From: Bacillota bacterium
GTDB taxonomy: Bacteria; Bacillota; Clostridia; Lachnospirales; Cellulosilyticaceae
Assembly: GCA_023436395.1 (NCBI GenBank)
Contig: JAEZJJ010000001.1
Location: 1 to 46,551 of the forward strand
Length of the DNA: 46,551 nucleotides
Direction: 5' to 3'
Each line of letters starts with the position of its first letter. The stretch's first letter is position 1. This document shows, piece by piece, positions 33,830 through 43,984 of this stretch. The position numbers and the translations under genes were made by a program. The notes below the pieces were generated by a model. It made no database searches, was not told the DNA's origin, and saw only the letters and a list, made by a program, of their open reading frames with translations.

Positions 33830-35320
33830 CTATCTATAGTAAACAGAATTCCATTTTAATTGATTTTTAAAGTCTCTTATATTGGTGTTTTTATCAATAT
33901 AAACTGCCTCTATGCCCATTGCTTCTGCCCAATCTCCCATTTGCTCTGCACTAATATCATAGGAGAATGCGGTATGATGTGCACCCCCTGCTAATATCCA
34001 AGCTTCTGCACCTACTTCTAGACTTGGTTCTGGTCTCCAGAACGCTGAAGCGACTGGTAACTTAGGCATAGAAATATCTTGTGGTAAGCATTCTACTTCA
34101 TTAATAAGTAGTCGAAAACGATTGCCTAAATCTACGAGAGAAGTGGCAACCCCTTTACCTGGTTTAGAAGTAAATACAAGTCTAGCTGGGTCTTCTCTAT
34201 TTCCCATAGAAAGTGGTGATACCTTGATTACTGGCCTGCAATCTGCAATTGTTGGACATACCTCTAACATATGTGCTTGTAAAATACCTTCTTTGCCTGG
34301 CACAAAATTGTAAGTGTAATCCTCCATAAAGGATGTTCCTTTTTGAGCATTTACTCCACTTGCCATCATCTTCATTAAGCGAACCATAGCCGCTGTTTTC
34401 CAATCTCCTTCTGCGCCAAAACCATAGCCTTTTTGCATCAAACGTTGAATAGCTAGTCCTGGTAATTGGTCAAGACCTGCTAGCATTTCAAAGTTGGTAA
34501 CAATGGCATGATAGTTCTTTTCCACTAAGAATTTCTCAAATCCTATTTCAATAGCAGCCTGAACTGCCACATGTTTTCTAAACTCTGCCGCATCTCTACC
34601 TTCTAATAAAATATCATAAGATGCATAGTATTCTTCTAGGAGTGCTTTAACTTCAGCGTCACTAACTGCTCTTACATATTCTGCAATATCCGTAATATTA
34701 TAAGCATCTATTTCCCAACCAAATTTAATATGCGCTTCTACCTTATCTCCTTCGGTAACAGCTACATTTCTCATATTGTCACCCACTCTGACAACACGAA
34801 TATGACTGCTTTCCATAATACCTACCGCTGTAATCATCCATTCTGCCATACGTGTTTGAACTTCTGGCTTTTCCCAGTGTCCAACGATTACTTTCCTCTC
34901 AATCCCCATACGACTTACAATATGTCCAAACTCCCTATCTCCATGAGCAGATTGGTTGGTATTCATAAAGTCCATATCAATGCTATCATAGGGAATTTCT
35001 TCATTAAATTGTGTATGTAAATGTAGTAGTGGTTTTCTATATTCTTGTAAGCCTAAAATCCAAGATTTAGCAGGTGAAAAGGTGTGCATCCAGGTGATAA
35101 CACCTGCACACGCCTCATCCTGATTAGCTTCATTAAATGTTTTTCTAATAGATACATTATCAATGAGTGTAGGTTTTAACACTACTTCATAAGGTAATAA
35201 GCCTGAATCATTTAGCCCTTTTACAATCATTTCTGAATGCTTGGCAACTACTTTTAAACACTTTTCTCCATATAAATCTTGTGAACCTGTCGCAAACCAA
35301 AACTTATAATTCTTTCCCAT
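33830..35320 (-). CDS. araA: L-arabinose isomerase
   Basis: This manganese-dependent cytoplasmic enzyme converts L-arabinose to L-ribulose. The opening KNYKFWFATGSQDLYGEKC, WMHTFSPAKSWILGL, HLHTQFNEEIPYDSIDMDFM and the late WRPEPSLEVGAEAWILAGGAHHTAFSY region are diagnostic; the metal-binding Glu and His residues lie in GFGAEGDWKTAAMVR and the terminal GGAHH. I start it at ATG 35320 after GGAGG, giving 496 residues; an upstream ATG would overlap that site. First gene of araA-araB-araD, it follows the sugar transporter genes and is separated from them by a terminator. Confidence 0.97.
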   Translation of the reverse strand: MGKNYKFWFATGSQDLYGEKCLKVVAKHSEMIVKGLNDSGLLPYEVVLKPTLIDNVSIRKTFNEANQDEACAGVITWMHTFSPAKSWILGLQEYRKPLLHLHTQFNEEIPYDSIDMDFMNTNQSAHGDREFGHIVSRMGIERKVIVGHWEKPEVQTRMAEWMITAVGIMESSHIRVVRVGDNMRNVAVTEGDKVEAHIKFGWEIDAYNITDIAEYVRAVSDAEVKALLEEYYASYDILLEGRDAAEFRKHVAVQAAIEIGFEKFLVEKNYHAIVTNFEMLAGLDQLPGLAIQRLMQKGYGFGAEGDWKTAAMVRLMKMMASGVNAQKGTSFMEDYTYNFVPGKEGILQAHMLEVCPTIADCRPVIKVSPLSMGNREDPARLVFTSKPGKGVATSLVDLGNRFRLLINEVECLPQDISMPKLPVASAFWRPEPSLEVGAEAWILAGGAHHTAFSYDISAEQMGDWAEAMGIEAVYIDKNTNIRDFKNQLKWNSVYYR

Positions 35321-35470
35321 TCTTCTATTCCTCCTCATCTCAAATTTAAACTATTAACTCAAAGACAATCTTGTTTAATAATCTAGTTTTCCCAAAGTTT
35401 TATAAAAGAGCGACACAACTTAATAATACAACTTAATCTCTTATCTATACAAGCTTTATAAAACTTTGTT

Positions 35471-35522
35471 AAAAAGACATGCACCCTATAAAATAATCTT
35501 TTAAATAGATGCATGCCTTTTT
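35471..35522 (-). terminator. terminator after the YjfF-like permease gene
   Basis: On the minus strand AAAAAGGCATGCA pairs with TGCATGTCTTTTT through one G-U pair. The araA promoter must lie between it and 35321; TTGTAT and TATTAT with an 18-base spacer near 35400-35450 are the best candidate, weakly supported. Confidence 0.7.
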
Positions 35523-35537
35523 AAAATGCTTCCTATA

Positions 35538-36563
35538 TTAAGCAGACTTTTTCTCTTTTAACTTAGCAAATATACTTTGCAAGATAATAAAGAAACATAA
35601 TAGTGCTGCAATAGCAATCTTAGTCCACCAAGAAGATAATGTGCCTTGGAAAGTAATAAGTGATTCAATCGTTCCTTTAATCAGAACACCAAATAAACTT
35701 CCTATGACACTGCCTACCCCACCTGTTAAAAGGGTTCCACCAATAACAGATGATGCAATAGCCTCCATCTCAAATCCTCTAGCCTGTTCTACAAAGCCTC
35801 CACAAGAGTTTAAACAAAATACAAATCCTGCTAATGCTGCTAAAAAGCCATTTAAAACATAAACCTTTAATTTTGTTCGTTTTACATTAAGGCCCATAAG
35901 CAGTGCAGATTGTTCATTCCCACCTACGGCGTAAATAGATCGTCCAAAGGCAGTAAACTTTAACACAAAAAAGGCTATAATGAGTATGACAATGGCAATG
36001 ATCACACTGGGATATATATAGGGGTAAACCACATTCCCCTTCTTATTAACTATTCCCATAATAGGTAGATACAACTTAGCATTTGCCATTCCTAAAAAGT
36101 TAGGATTAGTGATACTAATCATGTCTGAACTAATCACTGCTGTCATACCTCTTGCAAAGAACATACCTGCTAAAGTAACAATAAAGGGTTGTATCTTGAA
36201 ATAAGCTACTAAAATCCCCTGTACTAACCCAAATATCGTTCCTACTATTAGGACAATGACGATACTCATGCCTGCGCTCATTTGTTGCTTTTCCATCATC
36301 CATGCTAGTAACATACAGGTCATCCCAATAACAGAACCTATAGAAATATCTATTCCTCCGGTAATAAGTACCATAGTCATCCCTACTGCTGCTACAATAA
36401 GCCCTGCATTATTAATAAATAAGTTAAAAAACACCTGTGGTTTTGCAAAATTCTTATCACCAAAAACAATCATTCCTGCAATATAGAGCATTGCAAAGAG
36501 TATGATTGTAATGGCTAACAAAAAATTGTTACCCTCCAATTTACCTTTTAGTTTTTGTATCAT
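35538..36563 (-). CDS. yjfF: sugar ABC transporter permease (YjfF type)
   Basis: This 341-residue membrane protein of the ribose/galactofuranose permease family (BPD_transp_2) has about 8-10 helices and the conserved GMTMVLITGGIDISIGSVIGM segment near residue 60. The end of the protein (GGVGSVIGSLFGVLIKGTIE) is also typical. It is the second permease of a two-permease importer; its start overlaps the last 4 bases of the YtfT-like gene (ATGA). With the arabinose genes next door, L-arabinose or an arabinose-containing sugar is the likely cargo, although the E. coli namesake carries galactofuranose. Confidence 0.9.
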   Translation of the reverse strand: MIQKLKGKLEGNNFLLAITIILFAMLYIAGMIVFGDKNFAKPQVFFNLFINNAGLIVAAVGMTMVLITGGIDISIGSVIGMTCMLLAWMMEKQQMSAGMSIVIVLIVGTIFGLVQGILVAYFKIQPFIVTLAGMFFARGMTAVISSDMISITNPNFLGMANAKLYLPIMGIVNKKGNVVYPYIYPSVIIAIVILIIAFFVLKFTAFGRSIYAVGGNEQSALLMGLNVKRTKLKVYVLNGFLAALAGFVFCLNSCGGFVEQARGFEMEAIASSVIGGTLLTGGVGSVIGSLFGVLIKGTIESLITFQGTLSSWWTKIAIAALLCFFIILQSIFAKLKEKKSA

Positions 36564-37612
36564 TTTGCCACCACTCCTTCTTCCTCCGCCTTCCTACTTA
36601 GGTGTATGCGTTTCATCATACGTTTAAGTTCTGGTGATTGTAACATCACAATAGCGATAACCACAATAGCTTTATACACAGGTAACTGGTCTGCTGTCAC
36701 TTGCATTGCATATAATGACGTTGTAAGTGCTTGAATCGTTATAGCTCCAATAACACTTCCTGCTATAGAAAACTTACCTCCACCTAAGCTATTGCCACCT
36801 AGAGCAACTGCTAAAATAGCATCTAGTTCTATGTTAAGTCCTGCATTATTAGCATCAATAGAATAAATTCTAGAAGTAATAATCATGCCTGCTATACCTG
36901 CACATAAACCACAAAATACATAAGTTAAAAAGCGTATAACAGTGGCATTAAGCCCTACCAGCTTGCTAGCTTTTCCGTTAATCCCAACACTTTCAATATA
37001 CATACCTAAGGCAGTCTTCTTTAGTACTAAGCTAGTGATAATAACCACAAAGATTGCTACAAATATAGGGGTAGGCAGTGGTATATTAGGTAAAAAGGCG
37101 CCTAGTCTCTTAAAAGAATCTACTTTTACATATAAGATATTTCCTCCCGTAATTAATTGGGCCATTCCCCTTCCTGCCGTAAACAAAATCAGGGTAGCAA
37201 CCATAGGTTGAATCTTCATCTTAGCTACTAAAAATCCATTCCATGCCCCACAAAGTGCTCCTGCTAAAACACCTAATAAAACCCCCACAATATAAGGTAC
37301 TTGATACGTCTCTCCAGTACCTAGCGCAAAAATACAAATAGCTCCAGAAAATGCACTTACTGCACCTACAGAAATATCTGTACCACCTGATGAAGCCACT
37401 ACTAAAGTCATACCTATCGCTAAAATAATTAATTCACTTGAACGATTAAGTACATCTATTAAATAGCCATATAACACACCATTATTAATGGTAATATTAA
37501 AAAATGTAGGTGTTTTAATCAAATTCACAAGAAGTACCACTGCTAAACATATAAGCGGCCAAAATAGACGATACCCCATGATTTTCTTCAATCTGTTTTC
37601 TTCTTTATACAT
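36560..37612 (-). CDS. ytfT: sugar ABC transporter permease (YtfT type)
   Basis: This 350-residue permease has the same fold as its partner. The conserved AIGMTLVVASSGGTDISVGA segment lies near residue 75, and ALGGNSLGGGKFSIAGSVIG near 280. I start it at ATG 37612, preceded by GGAGGTGA, in an 8-base overlap with the end of the ATPase gene; an ATG 18 bases upstream would remove the ribosome binding site. It pairs with the YjfF-like protein to form the membrane channel. Confidence 0.9.
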   Translation of the reverse strand: MYKEENRLKKIMGYRLFWPLICLAVVLLVNLIKTPTFFNITINNGVLYGYLIDVLNRSSELIILAIGMTLVVASSGGTDISVGAVSAFSGAICIFALGTGETYQVPYIVGVLLGVLAGALCGAWNGFLVAKMKIQPMVATLILFTAGRGMAQLITGGNILYVKVDSFKRLGAFLPNIPLPTPIFVAIFVVIITSLVLKKTALGMYIESVGINGKASKLVGLNATVIRFLTYVFCGLCAGIAGMIITSRIYSIDANNAGLNIELDAILAVALGGNSLGGGKFSIAGSVIGAITIQALTTSLYAMQVTADQLPVYKAIVVIAIVMLQSPELKRMMKRIHLSRKAEEEGVVAK

Positions 37613-39128
37613 GGTGCTCACCTCCTGCAATTGCCCGCATAATGTTTTCTTGTGATAGTTCTTTTTCCTCCAATTCTCCTACCTTAACACCATCTCTTAG
37701 AATTGCCATACGGGTACAAGTACGTAGCATCTCCTCTATCTCTGAAGAAATAAACATAACGGACATTCCTTCTCCTGCTAATTCCACCACTAACTTTTGA
37801 ATTTCTGTTTTAGTTCCTACATCAATTCCTCTAGTAGGTTCATCTAATATTAAAAAGTCTGGTTGAGTGAGCAACCATCTTCCAATGATCACTTTTTGTT
37901 GATTACCACCACTTAGTTGCCTAACAGGTGTCTCTATATCTGCAGTTTTAATTTGGAGTAATTCAATATACTTTCTAGTGAATTCCTCTTGCTCTTTTTT
38001 ACTTAGTAGATTAAACATTCCTTTTTTAGCCTGCAAGGCTATAATAATATTTTCTCTTACAGATAAGTCTGCAATAATGCCTTCATCCTTACGACTCTCA
38101 GGACAAAAAGCCATTCCAGCTTTTATTGCGGTAATCGGTGCTGCCATTTGTGCTTTCTTTCCTTTTATCTTTAGTTCACCCTTATCTACTTTATCTGCGC
38201 CATATAAAGCCCTAGCGAGTTCTGATCTTCCTGAGCCTAGAAGCCCTGATAAACCTATTACCTCTCCTTTATGAATGGTTAAATCAAAAGGTTTAATTTT
38301 GCCAGTACATCCTAGCTGTTTTGCTTCTATCAATACATCTTGTTCTTTTGCAAGCTTCTCTACATTCTCTGGTTTCTTAATAGCGGTTAGATCATCAAAG
38401 TCTTTTCCCATCATTTTAGCTACTAGCTGAACTCTTGGCAATTTTTCTATTTCATATGTACCTACTAATTCACCATTTCTAAGAACAGTAATTCTATCAC
38501 ATATAGCATACACTTGTTCCAAGAAATGTGTCACAAAAATAATACCTATACCTTTTGCTTTAAGATCCTTCATAACACTAAATAATTTTTGAACTTCTTG
38601 TTCATCTAAGCTAGCTGTTGGTTCATCTAAAATGAGTACTTTAGCTGAGACGTCTATAGCCCTGGCAATTGCCACCATTTGTTGTATCGCAACAGAGTAG
38701 TTTTCTAATGCCTTGGTCACATCGACATCAATATTTAGTATTTCTAAAATCTTTTTTGCCTTTTCATTCATGGTTTTCCAATCTATATGCCCATACTTCC
38801 TGGGTGCTCTACCAATAAAAATATTTTCTGCTACTGATAAGTTAGGACATAAGTTTACTTCTTGATAAACTGTACTAATCCCATTACTCTGTGCTTCTTC
38901 TGGAGATTTATTGATAATGTTTCTATCCTCTATTTTTATTTCTCCTGTTTCAAATTCCTCTACACCAGTTAATACTTTAATTAATGTTGATTTTCCAGCA
39001 CCATTCTCTCCCATAAGAGCATGTATCTCCCCTGATTTTAAAGTGAAATCCACCTGAGAGAGGGCTTTAACCCCAGGAAAATTTTTGCTAATTCCTCTCA
39101 TTAAAAGTATTTCTTGATCTAATTTCAT
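37605..39128 (-). CDS. ytfR: sugar ABC transporter ATP-binding protein (YtfR type)
   Basis: This 507-residue protein contains two ATP-binding domains in tandem. The first has Walker A GENGAGKSTLIKVLTG and Walker B VLILDEPTASLDEQE with the switch His in FVTHFLEQV. The second (from about 265) has GLSGLLGSGRSELARALYG, the divergent Walker A normal for the RbsA/MglA family, and LSGGNQQKVIIGRWL with ILDEPTRGIDVGTK. GAAGGTGA precedes the ATG. It lies 155 bases after the binding-protein gene, with a hairpin between them. Confidence 0.94.
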   Translation of the reverse strand: MKLDQEILLMRGISKNFPGVKALSQVDFTLKSGEIHALMGENGAGKSTLIKVLTGVEEFETGEIKIEDRNIINKSPEEAQSNGISTVYQEVNLCPNLSVAENIFIGRAPRKYGHIDWKTMNEKAKKILEILNIDVDVTKALENYSVAIQQMVAIARAIDVSAKVLILDEPTASLDEQEVQKLFSVMKDLKAKGIGIIFVTHFLEQVYAICDRITVLRNGELVGTYEIEKLPRVQLVAKMMGKDFDDLTAIKKPENVEKLAKEQDVLIEAKQLGCTGKIKPFDLTIHKGEVIGLSGLLGSGRSELARALYGADKVDKGELKIKGKKAQMAAPITAIKAGMAFCPESRKDEGIIADLSVRENIIIALQAKKGMFNLLSKKEQEEFTRKYIELLQIKTADIETPVRQLSGGNQQKVIIGRWLLTQPDFLILDEPTRGIDVGTKTEIQKLVVELAGEGMSVMFISSEIEEMLRTCTRMAILRDGVKVGELEEKELSQENIMRAIAGGEHHV

Positions 39129-39182
39129 AAGTCACCTTCTTATCTTTCACTAGTTTATTTCCTCTAGAACTGTAAAGACTTA

Positions 39183-39242
39183 ATCTAAAAAGGTGTGATG
39201 CCTAGAACCATCGATATGGCCTTGGTTCACACCTTTTTAGAT
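39183..39242 (-). terminator. intercistronic hairpin between ytfQ-like and ytfR-like genes
   Basis: A perfect 16-base stem, ATCTAAAAAGGTGTGA with TCACACCTTTTTAGAT, sits between the binding-protein gene and the ATPase gene. With its internal T-run it may terminate part of the transcripts, giving more binding protein than membrane complex, a common arrangement for such importers. Confidence 0.75.
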
Positions 39243-39283
39243 ATTATCTATCAATAGGGGAAATCTACATAACCTATTTAAAA

Positions 39284-40282
39284 TTAATATGCACGATTTG
39301 GAAGAGTTTCTGCTGCAGTATCAGCAGGATATACACCTTCTTCTACATATTGAATCTTTTCTACTTCCTCACCTTTCATAATAGCTTTTGCAAGCTCTGC
39401 AACACGTGGTCCATGAAGAGGATTACATTCTACTGAAACGTTCATATCTCCAGCTATCATAGATTCAAAAGCCGCTTTAACAGCATCAAAAGATACAATG
39501 ATAACATCTTTAGCTGGTTTCTTACCTACTGCTTTAAGGGCATCAATTGCACCAAATGCCATATTATCATTTTGAGCAATTAAAATATCAATATCTGTAC
39601 CTGCTTTAAGGAAAGATTCCATAACCTCTTGTCCTTTAGCTTGTGTAAACTCACCAGTTTGCTCTGCTACTATTTTATAATTGCTGAATTTGCTAAGTCC
39701 ATCACGTACACCTTTTGTACGGCCAATCTCTGCCGAAGATCCAATAGTTCCTTGCAGAACAGCCACATTAAGTTCTTCATCTCCACGTCCAATTTCTTTC
39801 ATATAACCTGTAAGCCATTCTACTGCATCTAGTCCTTCTTGATAGAAGTTTGACCCTACCCAGCAGGTATAAAGTGAATCATCTGATACATTAATCATAC
39901 GGTCTACGATAATAACTGGGATTTCTGCATCTTTAGCTTCTCCAAGTACTGTCTCCCATCCTGTCTCAGTAACTGGTGCAATAACAATGACATCTACTTC
40001 TTGAGAAATAAAGTCCCTAACTGCTTTGATTTGATTTTCTTGTTTTTGTTGTGCATCTGCAAACACAAGTTTAAAACCATTTTCTTCTGTTAAGGTCCCC
40101 TTCATAGATTCTGTATTAGCTACACGCCAATCTGATTCAGCCCCTACTTGTGAAAATCCTATTGTAATTAACTCATCCCCTTTTGCTTGTGTACCTGTTG
40201 TTTTAGTGTTACTTGTACAACCTGTAAACATCGTTCCTATCATCGCTACACCTAACAAAATTCCTATTACTTCCCTACGCAT
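39284..40282 (-). CDS. ytfQ: sugar-binding lipoprotein (YtfQ type)
   Basis: This 332-residue binding protein has a signal ending in the lipobox TMFTGC, then a class I (ribose/LacI-type) sugar-binding fold. TIGFSQVGAESDWRVANTES, DVIVIAPVTETGWETVL and IPVIIVDRMIN mark the first lobe, and LIAQNDNMAFGAIDALKAVG with VECNPLHGPRVAELAKAI the second. It is the first gene of the importer operon. The family in E. coli binds galactofuranose; here the ara context argues for L-arabinose or arabino-oligosaccharide. A GGGGG element lies ten bases before the ATG. No gene is visible in the 206-base region upstream. Confidence 0.93.
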   Translation of the reverse strand: MRREVIGILLGVAMIGTMFTGCTSNTKTTGTQAKGDELITIGFSQVGAESDWRVANTESMKGTLTEENGFKLVFADAQQKQENQIKAVRDFISQEVDVIVIAPVTETGWETVLGEAKDAEIPVIIVDRMINVSDDSLYTCWVGSNFYQEGLDAVEWLTGYMKEIGRGDEELNVAVLQGTIGSSAEIGRTKGVRDGLSKFSNYKIVAEQTGEFTQAKGQEVMESFLKAGTDIDILIAQNDNMAFGAIDALKAVGKKPAKDVIIVSFDAVKAAFESMIAGDMNVSVECNPLHGPRVAELAKAIMKGEEVEKIQYVEEGVYPADTAAETLPNRAY

Positions 40283-40488
40283 AAACGAACTACCCCCTTT
40301 AAAATTATATTTATGACTGGAAATCTTTCTTATAATAGAATTATAAACGCTATTTAAGTTATAAAATATGGATTAACTTTCGATTTCCTTTCAATATTTT
40401 ATTTCTTTTGTACTTTACAATACCTTACATCAATTACAATAGATTTTTATATGAAAAACAGGTATTTTTTTATCTTGTCCTTTTACTA

Positions 40489-41949
40489 TTATGCTAGTAT
40501 CCCTATTGGTATTCTAATCATCACTGTTGTTCCTTCTCCTTCTATGCTTTCTATACTTATGCCATATGCTCTTCCATAATTGAGACGAATCCTTGCATTA
40601 ACATTTGCTAGTCCAAATCCACTATCTGTCACCTCAGGATTTTCATTGGATAAATGCCTTCTAATGGTCTCTAGCTTTTCTTTGGAGATTCCTACCCCAT
40701 TATCTTCTACTTTAAGTAATAAGTAATCCTTTTCATAAGAACCTGTAATACTAATCTTATTTTTACCCCTTTTTTGTTTAACTCCATGGTAAAGAGCATT
40801 CTCTACTATAGGTTGTAGTGTTAATTTTAATATACGGCACTTCCCTAATTCTTCTGGAATATTGATTTCATACTCTAAAAGGTCTGAATACCTAAATTGT
40901 TGAATTTGTAAGTAACTTCTTACATGATTTTCTTCTTCTTTTAATGTAATATAATCTCTTCCTTTACTTAGACTTATTCTAAAGAAGTCAGATAGGGCAC
41001 TAACAATTTCCACAATCTCCTCACTTTGTCCATCTTCTGCCATCCAAATAATCGTATCTAATGTATTATATAAAAAGTGGGGATTAATCTGGGCTTGTAG
41101 CAGTTTTAATTCTGTACGCCTTAGATTAATCTGTTCACTTTTTACATTGGCAACTAAATCCTCTATTTTACCTACCATACTATTAAAACTTTGTTCTAAA
41201 GTAGCTATTTCATCACCACTACCATTAATTTTTTGCAAGGAAAAATCACCTGCTCCAACTTGCCTTGTCAGTTGGCACAGGTGCTGAAGTGGCTTAGAAA
41301 TACTATCTGATATTACAATTACCAAAATCCAAGTAATCATTAGAACCCCAATTAAAATAATAAGGCTAATGTTTAACATGTTATTAATATCTAGTTGTAT
41401 AGCCTTCTTGACCTTCTCTAACTCTAATGCCTCATAATAAACGTACTCTTGAATTTCATCCCTAATTAAACTTGTAAAAACATAAATATCATTCTCCAGG
41501 ATATTCATATTTTCATCATAATGGCCTGTTTCCTCACAATTCTTTTTGATTTGATAAATCTTTTTTTCTAGAAGCTTTAAATTGCGCTGAGTTCTAGTCA
41601 CTTTTTCACGGTTTATTTCTAAATTAGTTCCTGTTTTTAATTGCTCTAAATAATCCTTAGTTTTGTTTAAGGTAGATTCAATACCACTGTTTTCAAAACT
41701 TAGGGAGCCTATGGCAATGCGATACATTGCATAGTCTACTTCTTCCTTAAAATGCATATCAAATTCACTGGCTATATTAATATCTTTTACAATTGGTGTA
41801 TAACGATCTGTATAAGTGCTGAACCTAATAATAATACTAATTACTAAACATATCATAGGAATTAGCATGATACCCATGAAAAATTTTAATTTTGTTCTTA
41901 AAGACATTTCAGAATAACTAATTAATTTATGTACTAATTTCCCCCTCAT
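40489..41949 (-). CDS. YesM-type sensor histidine kinase
   Basis: The 486-residue membrane kinase has two hydrophobic segments (about 24-46 and 190-215) bounding an extracellular helical sensor of about 140 residues, shorter than in the kinase at 25.5-27.2 kb. A HAMP domain follows, then INPHFLYNTLDTIIWMAED with the phospho-acceptor His and an ATPase with LTLQPIVENALYHGVK and VEDNGVGIS. GAGGGG precedes the ATG. It follows its response regulator by 36 bases and lies upstream of the YtfQ-like operon, which it probably controls. Confidence 0.92.
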   Translation of the reverse strand: MRGKLVHKLISYSEMSLRTKLKFFMGIMLIPMICLVISIIIRFSTYTDRYTPIVKDINIASEFDMHFKEEVDYAMYRIAIGSLSFENSGIESTLNKTKDYLEQLKTGTNLEINREKVTRTQRNLKLLEKKIYQIKKNCEETGHYDENMNILENDIYVFTSLIRDEIQEYVYYEALELEKVKKAIQLDINNMLNISLIILIGVLMITWILVIVISDSISKPLQHLCQLTRQVGAGDFSLQKINGSGDEIATLEQSFNSMVGKIEDLVANVKSEQINLRRTELKLLQAQINPHFLYNTLDTIIWMAEDGQSEEIVEIVSALSDFFRISLSKGRDYITLKEEENHVRSYLQIQQFRYSDLLEYEINIPEELGKCRILKLTLQPIVENALYHGVKQKRGKNKISITGSYEKDYLLLKVEDNGVGISKEKLETIRRHLSNENPEVTDSGFGLANVNARIRLNYGRAYGISIESIEGEGTTVMIRIPIGILA

Positions 41950-41985
41950 ACCAATCCCCTCTATCTTCCATTTATTGAATACAGT

Positions 41986-43617
41986 CTAATGTTTGTCTTC
42001 ACTACGTTTTCGATATTCCTTGGGTGTACAATTTTGGGTTTTCTTAAATAAATAACTAAAATAGTGAGGATCTCTATAACCCACTGAAAATCCAACTTCC
42101 AAAGTCTTCATAGATGAACAACGAAGTAACTCCTTCGCTTTTTTCATCCTTATATCTGTTAAATATGAAATAAATGTCTGACCTATTTCTTGACTAAAAA
42201 TAGCACTAAAATGGCTTGGGCTAATATTTACATGTTCAGCTACACTATTTAATGAAATAGATTCTTGATTATAATTAAGTTCAATATATACCTTAGCCTC
42301 TTCCAAAAGGTTTCCATATCGTTTACCGCTTATCTCATCTCTTAAACTAAGTGCTGTAATTAATAGATTTTCCAAATAAACCTCAGACTTGTCTATTGTT
42401 TGAAGGGCATCCTTTATCTGATGAATGTCCCCACACTTTTCTACAATGTAACTTTTCTCATATCTAAGCTGCTCAACAAAGCTTACTACATTGAAATAAA
42501 TATCCATCATAATATATTGCCTAAAAAGAAAGGAATCTGTCCCTGGCCCCATACTCTTTAGATAATTTGTAGCAAATTCTGCAACTTGTCCCTTTATGCC
42601 TGTTCTTAAAAAATCATTAATGGTTTTCTCGTCAAATTTACTCACATCTAAATGAGTAATACTAATTTCTTCTTTTTCTATGGTTGTACTATATGCTTCT
42701 AGCTGACTATAATAAATTACTTCTCTGTCTCTTAATAAGTAACGGTAGGATAATGCTTTATTAGCTTTATCAAAAGCAGTGACTATTTCACTTATCCGAT
42801 ACACTCTTTCTCCTACGCCTATACAATAGGACAGTGTGGCATATTCCTTCATAATTTCTTGAATATCTTTTACTGCTTCTTCTTCATTCTTATTATATTC
42901 TCCACTATTTTGTTTTAATATTATTGCCCAACCCTCAGTCTCTCTATTAAATAAAATACAACTTTGTTCATCCTCACACCATCTTCTTAGAGCTTCAGTC
43001 AGCTTGCCTTGTACTTCATCGTAATATCCTAAAGTAGCTTCTTGAAACAAAAGCTTCAGAAGCAATATATTATAACCTGAAGCCATAAGCTTAATATCTA
43101 ATGCATTTGCACGTTCAATTAATTCAGCCATCCCCTGCTTACAAGTCACTAATTCATTGAAGAATTTTTTTCTAGTTCGATTTTTATTTTCCTCTTCACT
43201 TGCTAAATAAGCTTTTAGGCTCTCTGCTTTCTTCCGCTCCTCTTTAATAGCATATTTAACCTTATCCATAGACTCAATCAGTTTTTTAGCACTAATTGGT
43301 TTTAATAAATAGTCTGTTATGCCAATACTAATAGCCTTTTTAGCATATTCAAATTCATCATAACCACTTAATATAATAATTTTTATATCGGGTATAGCTT
43401 CTTTTACTAAACCACTTAATTCTAGCCCATCCATAAAAGGCATCTTTATATCTGTAATAATAATATCTGGCTGTGTTTCTAAAATCATAGGATAAGCCAT
43501 CTCCCCATCTCCTGCTTCTCCTACTAATTCAAAGCCATATTCTTCCCATTCCACATTCTTTTTCATTCTTTCTCTAACAGTAAACTCATCTTCTACTAAA
43601 AATACCTTTATCATCAT
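41986..43617 (-). CDS. YesN-type response regulator with AraC DNA-binding domain
   Basis: The 543-residue regulator has a receiver domain (about 1-125; Asp56 in IITDIKMPFMDG, LLKPIS), a central ~270-residue section without a recognised motif apart from helical stretches, and an AraC double helix-turn-helix (about 440-540; ISLNSVAEHVNISPSHFSAI and TLEVGFSVGYRDPHYFSYLF). This long YesN form is common in Clostridia. Two adjacent ATGs follow GGGGG; the second (43614) has better spacing. It is the first gene of an operon with the sensor kinase, in front of the arabinose transport and catabolic genes. Confidence 0.93.
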   Translation of the reverse strand: MMIKVFLVEDEFTVRERMKKNVEWEEYGFELVGEAGDGEMAYPMILETQPDIIITDIKMPFMDGLELSGLVKEAIPDIKIIILSGYDEFEYAKKAISIGITDYLLKPISAKKLIESMDKVKYAIKEERKKAESLKAYLASEEENKNRTRKKFFNELVTCKQGMAELIERANALDIKLMASGYNILLLKLLFQEATLGYYDEVQGKLTEALRRWCEDEQSCILFNRETEGWAIILKQNSGEYNKNEEEAVKDIQEIMKEYATLSYCIGVGERVYRISEIVTAFDKANKALSYRYLLRDREVIYYSQLEAYSTTIEKEEISITHLDVSKFDEKTINDFLRTGIKGQVAEFATNYLKSMGPGTDSFLFRQYIMMDIYFNVVSFVEQLRYEKSYIVEKCGDIHQIKDALQTIDKSEVYLENLLITALSLRDEISGKRYGNLLEEAKVYIELNYNQESISLNSVAEHVNISPSHFSAIFSQEIGQTFISYLTDIRMKKAKELLRCSSMKTLEVGFSVGYRDPHYFSYLFKKTQNCTPKEYRKRSEDKH

Positions 43618-43751
43618 TTACCCCCAACATTGATTATTGAAATTTTGTTTACAGATAGAAAATATGTATTTATTTCGTTCGTATTATGTCATATTTTTTA
43701 TTATTTCTAAAAATATCAGTTCAAATATCATAAATCAATTTATAATACGCT

Positions 43752-43799
43752 AAAAGGATACGTCTTCTAGCTACTACTTTCTAAAAGATATATCCTTTC
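43752..43799 (-). terminator. hairpin downstream of the GH1 pseudogene
   Basis: On the minus strand AAAGGATA pairs with TATCCTTT, and imperfect pairing continues inward with G-U pairs. It is a probable terminator of the former GH1 gene. The rest of the 367-base gap 43618-43984 is AT-rich. A 30-codon protein-like piece on the minus strand near 43885-43960 was too short to call. Confidence 0.5.
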
Positions 43800-43984
43800 A
43801 TATAAAAAACTAATATCTATTCCCTTTTTAAAGTAAATTATTTTTTTCTATCTCTCTATTTTTCCCTAATATTAATATATAGATTCTGACTGAATTCATA
43901 AGTTATACCATTTACAAATTGCATCTCTTTTTCTGCGGTATAAGCTTTTTAGAACTTTCTATGAAATTACTATTTTAATACTAT

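Noticed and set aside
43885..43960. Short protein-like minus-strand piece after the GH1 remnant (MQFVNGITYEF and following).
   Set aside because: About 30 codons with no supporting start signal; too short to separate from chance.
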